A program made the position numbers and the translations under genes. Below, one piece after another: positions 31,681 through 42,789 of a stretch of DNA of 64,000 nt. Positions within the stretch are counted from its first letter, which is position 1. Each line of letters begins with the position of its first letter. Source of the DNA: Sipunculus nudus (lineage: Eukaryota; Annelida; Sipuncula; Golfingiida; Sipunculidae). The notes under the pieces were generated by a model. It worked only from the letters and a program-made list of their open reading frames with translations. It was not told the DNA's origin and did not search any database. Location of the stretch: the NCBI GenBank assembly GCA_026874595.1, contig CM049313.1, positions 35,179,159 to 35,243,158 of the forward strand, in the 5' to 3' direction.

Positions 31681-34433
31681 GGGAGGGTATAATTCGCTTA
31701 TCAGCGCGCTGATCAGCGGTCTGCAGTATAAAACGCTGATCAGCGCGCTGATCAGCGACCTTTCACTTAAAGCATTAATTTCAGGCAAATTAGCTCTCAT
31801 ATAGCAACCTCAGACTATTTTATGATTAAATACACCTTTCCTATCAGCATTACGTATTTTTAAATATATTTTTTATTGTGTGAATTATTCTATATGAACC
31901 GCAACAAATGTACCTGCCAGTGACTTTCGCTGATCAGCGACCTCTCAATCCAAGCATTAATTGCAGGCAAATTAGCCCCAATAATAATAACCTCCGACTA
32001 TTATGTGATTAAGTGTGATTTAAAGACACATGTTCTGTAAGTATTTCATATAAATAAACATACGAATACATTTTTAATGTGTTACATATAATGCATGGAA
32101 CTATCACCTGCTATTTCGCTGATCAGCAAACGGCGCAATCGCCTGACGCTGAAAAGGTGCTAATCGGCAATGATTTACGTATGTCTTGACTAAGATACCT
32201 GTCTAGCTGACATCAGAGAATTTCTATAATGGTAACATAATTGACTTTCAGTTATTTTACTTATATCCTGTGAAAAGCGAATGATTGCCAATACCAGCCT
32301 ATCACATACTACTTTCAAATATCCGTTCCCCACCGACCACTCGGAGATATTAGCTAACAATAGGGGGCGCTGCAGTAATTTGTTGGCAGGTGTTCACCGG
32401 CCAGGTGATAAAAATAGCTGAGATATACACTTGGTTTGATTATATATAAAATTTAAATTTATTAAAAATTATATATGTTATGTATATCGCAAAGCACTGA
32501 AATGAGTACCTTGGATATTAATGTAATTACTTAATTATGCAATTGACTTCCTATACACTATATTTCTTTCCCAATGAGCCAGTGCATTTATTTATTTATT
32601 TTTTAAATCGGATTTTTTTTATCTTAATCGGATTTAAAAAAAATAAAAATTATGGCCATACTTAACAGAATGTAAATTATATTTAGACTACTTTTAGACC
32701 AATGATAGTGGTCAAGCACACTTTTGAACATTGTGTAGGCCTATTGTTATATTCGACAGAATAATTCACTAAAGTTTTTTTTAATTTTTATTATTTAATA
32801 ATTTATATATTCTCTATTGAATATTCTCCTTCAAAAGAGTTTATAAATGCAGCCTACAGAAAGTTATTTTTATTTATTTGGAAAATGTTATTTATTTGCT
32901 TTATAGTGATGGACAGTTTATGGAAGCCCATATGATGATATGTATGCACTCATTGTGCATTTCTGCACAGTTGCACTTACCTAGCAACTTATCCATTTTT
33001 AAATTCTTACTTATCGCTGGGAAATCCATTTGTAAACTAATTTACGTGTATGCTTTCAAGTTATGTAATTGAATGTACGGGAATTCGTAAAAAAAAGAAA
33101 AATTCAGCTTTTTGTAGAAGTATTTAATAGGTGGACACCCTATAATAATTTATATATTCTCTATTGAATATTTTCCTTCAATAGAGTTTATAAATGCAGC
33201 CTACAGAAAGTTATTTTTATTTATTTGGAAAATGTTGGTTATTTATTGGTTTTGCATTTTACAGATTAAAACAAAAACAATGCAATTAAATCAGACTACA
33301 AGAGAGTGTAACATTCTTTTAAATTGAATTGAAAATATTTGTAAAAAAGAAGAGAAAAATAGAGAAAAACTATTTTTGCATAAAAGTTTGAATTAAGTCA
33401 GTTATTTTTTTTTAAATCAAGTGATTTAAATCGCAAATTAAATCGGCCATTTATATCTACGTGATTTAAATCACACCGCCTGTTATTTTTAACTTTTAAC
33501 GGTGGTGAATGTCGATGAACGGTGTTAAAATAAAAAGGTGACAGGATGGATGTAACATCTAAATTCTACAAACTGGCATTGTAATTTAAAATTTCATCGT
33601 TTTTATAGGATTCAATGTGTTATGTATTTTTAAATAGTAAACTTTCAAAATATTAATTATAAAAGAAGTCTGCATGATTTAATTTACAATTTTGTGAATG
33701 ATTACATTTAATTTTAATTCAACACCGTTCTTCTTCTTGAACACCGTTATATATTGAAAATAGGCATAATTTAAGAAATTTGTAAACTGTATGTGGTACG
33801 ATATGTATTGGCAATCATTCGGTGTTCACAGGAAATAAGTAAAACAACTGAGAGCCCTCTAAGTTACCATTATAGAGAATCACTGATGACAGGTATCGAT
33901 CATAACCAAGAAATACGTAAATCATAGCCGATGAGCACCTTGCGCAGTTCGCTGATCAGCGAATATTAGTTGGTAGAAAGCTTTCATGCATAATAAGTAA
34001 CACGTTAAAAAATGTATTCGTATGTTTGTAAATACGTAAAACTTATAGAACATGTGTCTATAAATCACATTTGTTCACATAATAGTCGGAGGTTGCTATA
34101 TGGGGGCTAATTTGCCTGATATTAATAATTAATGCTTGGATTGAATAGTCGCTTATCAGCGGTGCTGATCAGCGAAATAGTCACTTGCAGGTAGGTTGCG
34201 TTTCATGTTTAAAAATTTAACAAAAAATATATTCATATTTGAAAATACGTAATACTGGTAGAAAAAAGGTGTCTTTTAATCATATTTGATCGCACAAAAG
34301 CCGAAGGTTGCTTGATGGGTGCTACTTTGGCTGAAATTATTGCTTTAATTGAAAGGTCCTGATCAGCGCGCTGATCAGCGTTTTATACTGCAGACCGCTG
34401 ATCAGTGCGCTGATCAGCGAAATATACCCTCCC
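31681..34433. mobile_element. 2.75-kb DNA element with about 640-bp inverted repeats and GCTGATCAGCG words
   Basis: The outer ends match as GGGAGGGTAT (31681; rc of 34424-34433). The arms (31681-32320 and 33780-34433) stay colinear, sharing GGTCTGCAGTATAAAACGCT, TGATTGCCAATAC and many copies of the palindrome GCTGATCAGC. Each arm has at least four clusters of the palindrome: left 31694-31755, 31926, 32116; right 33949, 34150, 34362-34420. The interior is AT-rich and has no transposase, so this is a foldback-type non-autonomous element. A target duplication is obscured by a G-run on the left. Confidence 0.75.
32797..33239. repeat. Direct repeat pair inside the long-TIR element
   Basis: A block of about 93 bp starting AATAATTTATATATTCTC and including AATGCAGCCTACAGAAAGTT occurs at 32797-32889 and again at 33144-33239, nearly identical. 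It may be a partial duplication or the ends of an element inserted between. A gatttaaatcacaccgcctg terminus at about 33462-33481 looks like one end of another hAT. Confidence 0.7.
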
Positions 34434-34723
34434 AAAAGAGGGCCTTAATAGAGCAGGGTACCAGTCTACAAACGAAGGTCCAAGCAGTTACAGCAAACCT
34501 TGTAGCTCTTTATTTGTGTCTGTTGTGTGGTTCGTTTGATACCTGCATCTATCACATGATTTAGAAGTAACATCAACTATCATGGTGTAAGCTGAAATCT
34601 CCACAAAGGTCGACTGAAAATTCGATAACAAAAAACATATGTAGTAGGCTTACCAGTGCAGCAGATGCAGTTTATAAGGCTGTTCTTGAATGTCCTGAAC
34701 TGAAGCCTGATGGAATTGTCAGA
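34434..34723. other. Intergenic spacer upstream of the Brinker-type ORF
   Basis: No separate feature is recognised. It may contain the promoter of the ORF that follows, but no TATA or initiator is convincing. Confidence 0.4.
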
Positions 34724-35149
34724 ATGTCAGAAAAATCGACTTCACACAAAGGGGAAAATATTAACTCATACACGGTAGCATTCAAACTAAAGGTAATTGA
34801 CTACGCCAAGACGAATGGCAAAAACAAAGCCAGCAGAATTTATAACATTGACAGGAAGAGAATTCGTGAGTGGGCGAAAAAAGAGGAAGATCTCAGAAGA
34901 GCAGATGCTGGGGGAGAGGGTGGCAGAATGAGGAATTCTGGCGGGGGAAGAAAAGCTAGACACCCAGATGTTGATGAGACGTTATACGCTTGGATTTTAG
35001 AGCGCAATGAGTCTGGACTACGGCTAACTGGTCGGAAAATTAAAGAGGAAGCCATTAAATTGCATATCATGAAAGGAAATAGGGACTTCAAGGCCAGCTG
35101 TGGATGGCTTCGAAGTTTTAGGAAGAGATACGGGCTCAGTCTCAAATGA
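34724..35149 (+). CDS. Pogo/Tigger-type N-terminal DNA-binding protein (Brinker HTH plus CENP-B HTH), no DDE domain
   Basis: A complete 141-codon ORF. Residues about 15-60 (YTVAFKLKVIDYAKTNGKNK, then ASRIYNIDRKRIREW) fit the Brinker/psq-type helix-turn-helix seen at the N terminus of pogo-like and some domesticated transposase proteins. Residues about 75-138 (RHPDVDETLYAWILERNESG, RLTGRKIKEEAIKL, SCGWLRSFRKRYGLSLK) fit the CENP-B/Tc5 DNA-binding domain including the typical WLRxFxKRY(G/N). The ORF stops right after this domain, so the DDE catalytic core is missing. No such core is seen downstream. It could be a truncated transposon copy, a first exon of a spliced gene, or a small domesticated DNA-binding protein. 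The antisense 132-codon ORF is a shadow. Confidence 0.8.
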   Translation: MSEKSTSHKGENINSYTVAFKLKVIDYAKTNGKNKASRIYNIDRKRIREWAKKEEDLRRADAGGEGGRMRNSGGGRKARHPDVDETLYAWILERNESGLRLTGRKIKEEAIKLHIMKGNRDFKASCGWLRSFRKRYGLSLK

Positions 35150-35795
35150 GTAGAGTTCTTTATCACCTTGAATAAACAAATATGGAGCAAGTTTAGTGGG
35201 GACAGATATGACCTACTTTGAGTCATGACTGCAGTCAAGCTGGAAACTGCACTGAAGTACTAGTCTTCAGTGATATCATTCCAGTATTGTCGGTATAACT
35301 CTGTGCACAGCAGGTAATAAATGTTTTTCTTGGATGAGTGCGGAATTTGAATAAAACGCGAATGAACAAATATATGTGAAATTATTTCCTCTATGGAGGG
35401 TATTAATGTTTCCTGTGTCAGCCTAAAGCAAAGCCATCTTCAGTGATATGAAGTCCATTTGTCATCGCGTCGCCTTTTGGATGAAATCCTTGGTTTACTT
35501 ATATGTAAACTAGCTCGCATACAATGCACAGGAATTATCATGGGAGATCGTTTGACAGAGCACTTTGTAAAGGTTGTGGTATGACTAAATTGTGTGATTT
35601 CATATTATGAGTAAGTTCTCATGCCCTTGAAATCACCACTAAAAGCTCAGATTCAGGTTTTCCATATGTAACTATACACGCGGCGGCCAGTGACTTTTGA
35701 CTAAAAGACGGACCGCTATAGGAGACCAAATCAGCTAGGGCATACAGATCTAGATAGCATTGTCAAGCGTTGCTGATGCAGGGACCAATATTCTT
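35150..35795. other. Downstream of the Brinker-type ORF; no further gene seen
   Basis: I looked for a continuation into a DDE domain and saw none. The sequence is non-coding in appearance. Splicing to something farther away cannot be excluded. Confidence 0.4.
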
Positions 35796-36012
35796 CGGGC
35801 CGTATGCAGTAACGTGGTTTAAGGGTTAAACTCAGTTTAATGAACGGTTTAAGGTTAAACGGTATGCAGAATAGAAGTTTTGAGTTAAACTTAGTTTAAA
35901 GCAAAGTTTAACTCCCGTAAAATTAAACCTGGGTAGGGGCAAGTCTAAATCATGGTTTAAGATTAAGAGTACATACATATTTGCACAATTTACAATGATT
36001 ATGGCGTCAATA
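35796..36012. mobile_element. Probable terminal region of a Harbinger-type element
   Basis: Starting CGGGCCGTATGCAGTAACGT, this stretch repeats GGTTTAAG, GGTTAAAC and AGTTTAA words in both orientations (35816-35965) and has a second GGTATGCAGAATAGAAG. Such (G)GGCCGTATGCAG ends are reminiscent of PIF/Harbinger termini, and a Harbinger transposase fragment follows at 36.2-36.7 kb. The opposite terminus was not found. Confidence 0.4.
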
Positions 36013-36170
36013 ATTAGCTCCACCAAGGAGGTTATGTTTTTGCCGGCGTTGGTTTGTTTTTTTGCTTGTTTGTAAGCAACATTTCTAATAAGTTATTACC
36101 GGATTTTGATAGAAGTAACAATCGATTAAATTTTAGGGCTGATCCGAATCACCATTTGAATAAGCTTCTT
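36013..36170 (+). repeat. Widespread-type dispersed repeat (CCAAGGAGGTTATG)
   Basis: CTCCACCAAGGAGGTTATGT then GCCGGCGTTGGTTTGTTTTT, later GTAAGCAACATT and TTACCGGATTTTGATAGAA. This sequence type is common in marine animal genomes as a dispersed repeat. I cannot name the family. Confidence 0.45.
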
Positions 36171-36218
36171 TCTTTGAATCAATGTTTCATCAATTAAAAA
36201 TGTATTAAAAAATAAATG

Positions 36219-36690
36219 ATACGAGTGTCAATATAATGATAAAAGTATACGGGTTTCAAGTGTTCTATAAAACGCTGTCGAACAACCATGCCCTGAGGAT
36301 TGTCTGCGGCCTGCGCAGCATCCTCGTCATTATTGTCAATCAACACAGGCTGGTCATCAGGCAGGGTCTCTCTACGTAAAATCCCTACATTATTCAAAAC
36401 ACAGCAATGATTACAGCAAAATTTGTCTAGACAAGTGTAGACAAGCAAAATTTCTTTTGACTCCAAATGCTCTCTCGATTGTGTGTCTTGTCTGTGAATG
36501 CGCATCATTGTAACGTCTTTGGGCGTTATTTTTTTTTTTTTTTTTTGCACTGAAACGGGTGTCATTAAAAAGGACAACAGAGGATACCCTGCATCTCCTT
36601 GTAACTCACCTTGCAGTTCATTTCACCAAATTTATGACATAGCGACGACTCTCTAAATACTAGCATACGAGAGTCTGCACTCCCTGGCTA
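36219..36690 (-). pseudogene. PIF/Harbinger transposase (HARBI1-like) C-terminal fragment, broken
   Basis: Reading down the minus strand in shifting frames gives PGSADSRMLVFRESSL (the HARBI1 'PGS.HDSR' region), GYPLLSFLMTPVSV (GDSGYP..P.L.TP) and, after an A18-20 run at about 36527-36546, RYNDAHSQTRHTIERAFGV (the RYN.AH..TR..IER.FG signature). The tail is NVGILRRETLPDDQPVLIDN and GMVVRQRFIEHL. At least two frameshifts and an in-frame stop interrupt it. The homopolymer run suggests one of the frameshifts could be a sequencing artefact, but the other breaks remain. Confidence 0.7.
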
Positions 36691-38220
36691 CCTGGCTACA
36701 ACACTTGTAAAGGCCAAACTAGCAGTGCATGTTACTGACAGTTAGGCAAGACTTTTTTAATTCTTTGGTTTACGAACATGTTTGACAAAAGTGATAGATA
36801 GGAGGTCGGGAAAAAAATAATTGGAACAAACCTGGATACTAGTGTTCGTGAATCTTGTATTGTGCAGTTGGGCTATAAAATTCATATTTAAATGGCTCTA
36901 TATAAACCTGTATAAAAATATATAAAATAATATATAAAAATTTATATATTATCATCATCCTCTTGAGTTTTCCACATGCATCTTGCGTGTGCCATGTTAT
37001 TTCAAGCCATTCAAATGTCATTGAAGGTAAATTAATGACAAATAAAAGTTTAAACAGTAAAACTTATGATTCATACACACCTGAAATAAAAATTTAGTCA
37101 CTGTCCCTGCTAAGTGAACTGCCTATTTTATAAAGTTTTACAAATTAAAGACCAGTCAAACACTTATACAAATACAAAATAATATAATTTTTGTCAGATA
37201 TGCAAGGAGGAAACTAAATATTCACTGCTAGCATGATAGACTGCAGTTTTTATATTTCAGTCGTGAATGACAATAACAATGACAATATGCGACTTGCAGC
37301 TATTCGCCTATTGTTTATCAAATGTCAACAACATGGAACTCGAGTTGTTTGATTCATAACCATGTCCTTTCCTTTTTGGTGTTGCGCATGTTTGACAATG
37401 ACAGTCCTTTGAATATACAACAACTGCTAATAAAGTGAGGTTTCCATTGGAGATCACATTGAATTATTCAACTATTTTAAAATTTTAAAAGTATTAATAA
37501 TCTTTATTTATTCATCTGCATTTCTAACCACGGCTGTGACAGTACGTACCGTACTCAGTTTAATATGCCGTCACTTGGCCACTGTCAGTCCGGAATTGCT
37601 GTTCGGCATCCATACACATCAAAGCTTCCATCACATCCGTTTGGAACAATTAAATGAATCCTTTCAAAGTTTCTGCATTTTAAATGGCTTTCATTTTAGC
37701 TTGCTTTTGTTTTGACTATATCATATGAAAATATGATTTCATTCAAACGAAAAATTGATCCTGGAGCAATTTCAACAATCTGAAATAGCCAAACTTATAC
37801 TTCAACCTTTCTATAAGGCACGTCCTGTTCTAAGTGCAATTCTTCAAATAGGGGTCAAAATAGGGTCCGACTGCTTCATAGGGTATTATTAACACACAAT
37901 CATGGTTATAATTATATCAGAATGAGTTTGACGATTTACTTCGATTCCCCATGTGAGGGTAATATTGCAAGAGTAAGTCCAGATACAATTTTAGGGCCAA
38001 TTTTTAAGATCCAAAATGAAACCGTAATAAAAAAATATATGTCCTAAATAAGAGGTTCCAATGAAAATATAAATAAATTTAGTACCCATCACTAATAATT
38101 CGGGTATTTTTGTGTTTGTTTACTATAAACAAGATCTAATGTGCTTCCTACAAAATTTCTATGAGCTGCTCTTCAGTATTTTTCACTCGCTGGACTAACG
38201 AAGCCATGTCCTAAATTTTC
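36691..38220. other. Intergenic, AT-rich, no feature recognised
   Basis: No gene or bounded repeat was recognised. Some of this may be the 5' part of the Harbinger relic, but no earlier transposase motif could be read. Confidence 0.4.
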
Positions 38221-38891
38221 GTCAACTCCGTTACAACTGCACCAATATGCCATCTACAGCCATCCAGTGGAACAAATCGAGTGGCTGATCATATCATTCG
38301 TTACAGTGTAGGGCATTCAAAGTGAAGAATCATGGCTTCAATCCGGAGTTTTGATTTTTATCAGTGAAAAAGTGTATAAAAAGTAAAGTAGCTTAATTCA
38401 CCCATCAACTCTGTTACGCCATTTGTGAAAAAAGTAATTGTTGAAACCTATAAACATCCATGAACAGAGAGAGGCATCGTAAATCTATCAGAATTGAAAT
38501 ATTTGTTTGAAGGATTTCATGTCTATCATGTCCGCTGATTAGGTAAAATTTAAAAAATAATCAGCTCCGTTACGATCAACTCCGTTGCCATTCTATTGTA
38601 ACGGAGTTGACGAATCACCAAACATTTTTTCTATGAAAAGTCCAACCAGTAATAAATTATTCTCTGGTGAGAGGATTTATAAATAAGCACACTGAAGATA
38701 AGAAGCAGCTTCACTGACCACTTGATATATAGTATAATCCCTTTTAATGCGTTTATCTTGGTCTGGAAAATACTGTTGCTCTTTGAAAACAAATAACTAA
38801 TTTTGGTAATTAAAAAATGCTTTAGTCTTGAAATTTGACAGCAATAGAAACATTAAAACTTATATATTAGACATATTTTATAAGTTTGTTT

Positions 38892-39987
38892 TAGAAGTGC
38901 GGACCGGACCGGACCGTTCGATGCACCAAGTAAGCGCCCTGTTTTTGTCAGGTCCAGCTGTAAGCGTTCCGGTCCATAAGGTGGACCGGTCCAAGGGGTT
39001 CGGCACATTTGTTAAAATATCATCAAAATTAAAATATATTGTAATTCCTTTTATTCAACGTTTGTTCTACATATTTTTTATTACATATATTTGTTCAAAT
39101 ATTTAACAAAACCAAATATCATACACAACAAAACGTGCTATAAATGTAATATAATAATCTATACTTTAATCGCAGGATCTGGGTTTGATTTTTAATGACA
39201 AATTTAAAATTACAGTCTTTTTTAATAAATTTTTCCGTGGTAAATATTTTGTGTTACTGTGTGGGGCATAGTGATTAGAATATAAGCCAAATGTGCAGGG
39301 TGGAGCGAGCTGATTTAAAGAATTTGCTTGGCGGGGATAGATGCGGGCTGACATACGCTGATGAAGTTTTGTAGCGGTTTAAGTGCGATTTGATATTGAA
39401 AACTTATTAATCTAATGTGCAGGGTTGGGCGAGCTGATTCAAAGATTATACTGGGCAGGGATGCAGATTGACATCAGCTGATAAGTTATGTAATGGTTTA
39501 TGTGCGATCTGATACAGAAAACTTATTAATCCTTTGTTAATAATTTAATATAAAGAATATATTTAATGTATTCATCGTATAGAAATTGGTCTTATTATAC
39601 TAAGCAAAAGTATCAGCATTGTGCAACACAGCAGGGACAATGATCTAATGCTGAACATGTCACTTCAATCATAAGTTAATAACAAAAAATGAACTTTAAC
39701 TGTTACTCACGATGGAAAAAAAAAATAAAATAATACATGTGCACGTATATAATTGTACTATTGCAGCTGTCATTGCTTTAAATATATTTTATGTAGCCAA
39801 TGAGTCTTTCTGAGATGGTTTATTACCCCTTGTTCATAACACGATTGTTGGTGAAACTAAATCCTGAAACACATTTGTTTAACTTAATCCTTTTAACATT
39901 AACTTCGGCGGTCCAACCGGTCCGGTCCAGGAATAAGCGGTCCGGTATTTTGTGTTATCGGTCCAAGCGGTCCGGTCCGCACCTCTA
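38892..39987. mobile_element. Non-autonomous hAT, 1096 bp, exact 8-bp TSD
   Basis: GTTTGTTT is duplicated at 38884-38891 and 39988-39995. The TIRs TAGAAGTGCGGACCGGACCG and TAGAGGTGCGGACCGGACCG are matched, and both subterminal regions are filled with CGGTCC/GGACCG words (38898-38999 and 39905-39980). No transposase. The interior contains a tandem duplication listed separately. Confidence 0.9.
39293..39530. repeat. About 120-bp tandem duplication inside the nested hAT
   Basis: Two copies share TGTGCAGGGT(T)GG(A)GCGAGCTGATT and GAAAACTTATTAATC (copy 1 about 39293-39411, copy 2 about 39416-39530). Confidence 0.75.
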
Positions 39988-41861
39988 GTTTGTTTATGAG
40001 CTTATAACTTAAATTCATTGGGTTTACAGGCTAATCACCATGGCTAAGACTGGAAAAGAACGAATGAGGGTATATAGACATTATTATTTTCTGTTGGATT
40101 CATCTAATGAAGTGTTAGGCATTTATATAAGAAAGAATATCCCCTTAGCCCACAAACGAAAGGAGAACATTCCAAATATGAACACTGTGTGTTGTGTATT
40201 CCGTTCTCTGTTCTACACCTGACAGCTTTTATTGTAACACGAATTCAGGTTGATTACAAGGCCGCTGAAAGTGTTCAGCTCCATCACGTTTTAGCATTGC
40301 ATTGACCATCCAAGGAAATTATGACTTCTTAATAAAACATGAAGTCTTTTGCATTAAATTAGGAGAAAGTTTTGGAACATATTACTGTGTACACCTTTTA
40401 AGTGGTCGAGCAGGCCCTTTTTACTTAGGATTCACTGTAAATCCAAAAATTGGTATCAGTTTACTATAATATTTGCGTTATTGTTTTAAATATTTGTGAA
40501 ATTAATGGTAATATTTTATTAGTTTAGATGACACTAGCCTTTAATGCCAGTTGCATATATAGCACAGCTCTATAAGGTAACAAGACTATCATTTTTTTTT
40601 AAAATTGATCAACTCCGTTACAGCTCTTAATTGTAACAATATTTTCCTGGATTTAGATAATGTTGGCATTTCTTTACTTTCTCAAGTATTTTATTGTCAT
40701 TAAAGGAGAAATATGTTTTTATTGAATTCATATTGAAATGGTTAAATACCTAGTAGGTAGGCATTTAGCAAGTTCTTTCTCGCAACAATCCCGAGCTGAG
40801 TTGTTCAATTTAGCAGTAATTTACATTAATTGACTTTATGTGTTTAAAATAAACTTTATTTGGTAAACTTTTGTTTACCGGGCAGGGTAACTTGTGTCGA
40901 TATATTTTAGCATGATACAACTTGATAGTTATCTGTTTACTTTTTGTTCAAATGTGTTAAAAGTTTAGGTAAGAATATCTTAATAATTTAGTGCGTTATC
41001 AACTCCGTTACATTCCAGTCAGCGCAACATTTTAGCCAAAAACTATATTCGACCGTTTTCCTCCAGACTTTGCAGAAGATAACGTTACAAACTATTGTCA
41101 AATGATGGACAATTTGTAGGAGATCAGTAATATTGAGCGTATACCTGTCTCTTTTAGCAAGTTCTCTTCAATGCACTTTATGGGTCAAACATTTGTGTGC
41201 ACTATCACCTTATTATTTAGCATTAATAAAAATGTCAGGAATAATTTTCATATCAAACTCTAGTGTTTATGATGATTGTGTACCATACTTTTGTAAAATC
41301 TACATACGTGACACATTCATTCTTCTTTTTTTACCGCATTATTTTGTGATTTAAAAAAAATAAACTGCTGTAACGGAGTTGACTTGCTGACTAAAGACTG
41401 CTATTCTTCTATTGTGGTAAAAAAGCAAGTATGGATAAAAGTGCGCTGCTGATGGGAGTTTTTGACCTTTCATATATCCCGCTTGAAAAGGAAAGAAGAA
41501 AAAATGAATTTTGCAACAATTTTTTTCCCTCTGTTTGGGAACTCGAAATTGACCCCTATTCTGAGAATTACACCTAAAAACTTTATCCAAAACTGGCAAC
41601 AATTGGGATAAAATGGTCAACAGTAAGTGCAAATTTAGAGTGATTAATATTTATTCTATTATTCGACTCATTTGCAGATATTTGGTATCTGCAATAAACC
41701 TGATTGTACTTTGCAAACCCTACATATGAAAAATATAATAATAAACAATCAAAAGTCCACGTATTATCGCCCAGCTGCCGCTTCTAACGTCCGCTAGATT
41801 TCATATTTCTAACGTTAGTTAAATCAGATTAGATAACGTGATTTCCACACGTATACCGTGC

Positions 41862-42403
41862 TATAGTCCGTTTCATCCCTTCATGTCCACCTGTTTTTTG
41901 CTATGAAAATTTTAAATAGTTTCATTTCAAGGGAAACAATTGTAGTGTACCGTACAGGATTAGAGGACCTAATTTTCAACAAGGTAAATAAATACCTACC
42001 TTACACCTTATTTAAGAAACAGAATTATTTGAAAATATGAGAAATCAGTCTACATTTTACTACATATCAGACCCACTTATGGCGGTCAAGGTCATTGGTC
42101 ACATGCAAAAACAGCCTCAACTGACAGCTTCTGATTGGATGATCACGTATAAACAATCTAAAAAATATAACCAGCTTAAACAAAGATGGCTACTTATGGA
42201 GGGACACATCATATCTGCCAGATCATGGTGAAGAGCCTAAAATGTTGTGAAACATAAACAGGGGATTTATTGTAAAATTCTTAATTGCCATATTAGGTTG
42301 TCACTTCCATATGTAGTTTTCTTGGAAATTATTGAAAAATATAAACTTTTAAGTAAATTTTCTACAAAAAACAGGTGGACAGCAGTTAGTGAAACGGACT
42401 ATA
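41862..42403. mobile_element. 542-bp TIR MITE, copy 2 (TA-flanked)
   Basis: Same family and exactly the same length as 24685-25226. Left TATAGTCCGTTTCATCCCTT; right reads inward TATAGTCCGTTTCACTAAC. Divergence between the copies is mostly point changes, with compensating small indels at most. The shared 64-codon reading frame differs at several residues. Confidence 0.8.
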
Positions 42404-42683
42404 GTAGTTTTAATCCTAGCATTTTATTGCTATATTACTCACTTTCACGGTAGCTACACGATTGCAGACGCTGACCAGACGATCCTGAGCCGAGGTGACA
42501 GCTTCCCTGATCACGGCTGTGAGTCAAAACCAGGATGCCGCTTCTTGTCAGATGTGAATCCACAAAATGACTAGTACACGCAAATAACAGAAAATGGGTT
42601 CTTATTCCCTTCATAAAAACTATTTTGCCTTCTGGTTGTTATGTTGTCAGAGAGAAGCCTGTATTTAACGTCCGTAATGAAGG

Positions 42684-42789
42684 TAGTCCATCTCTGGACC
42701 CTTGTGTCCTATGTTAGACCTGATGGACGGACACGTAGGTGTCCGTCCATCAGGTCTAACATAGGACACAAGGGTCCAGAGATGGACTA
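42684..42789. mobile_element. Near-perfect palindromic MITE with 9-bp TSD
   Basis: TAATGAAGG is duplicated at 42675-42683 and 42790-42798. The 106-bp insert is a palindrome: TAGTCCATCTCTGGACCCTT through TGGACGGACAC, a four-base centre (GTAG), and the complete reverse complement. It is the youngest-looking of three related copies in the window. Confidence 0.9.

Larger units (their letters stand above)
38221..41383. mobile_element. Candidate 3.2-kb element with TCAACTCCGTTAC terminal and internal repeats
   Basis: GTCAACTCCGTTACA at 38221-38235 is repeated exactly in inverse at 41369-41383. Between them the 13-mer TCAACTCCGTTAC or one-mismatch variants occurs at about 38404, 38562, 38576, 40609 and 40997, and inverted at 38598-38611. 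The pair at 38576-38611 forms a hairpin. No ORF longer than about 90 codons is present. A dense subterminal motif with inverted outer copies is what a transposase-binding site array looks like, but the outer limits are inferred and no target duplication was found. A hAT is nested inside. Confidence 0.45.

Noticed and set aside
32590-33481. A further nested hAT with a GGTGTGATTTAAATCAC end
   Set aside because: The right end looks convincing, but no matching left end or 8-bp duplication could be found, so it is not listed as a bounded element.
34840-35238. 132-codon minus-strand ORF
   Set aside because: Shadow of the Brinker/CENP-B-type ORF on the plus strand.
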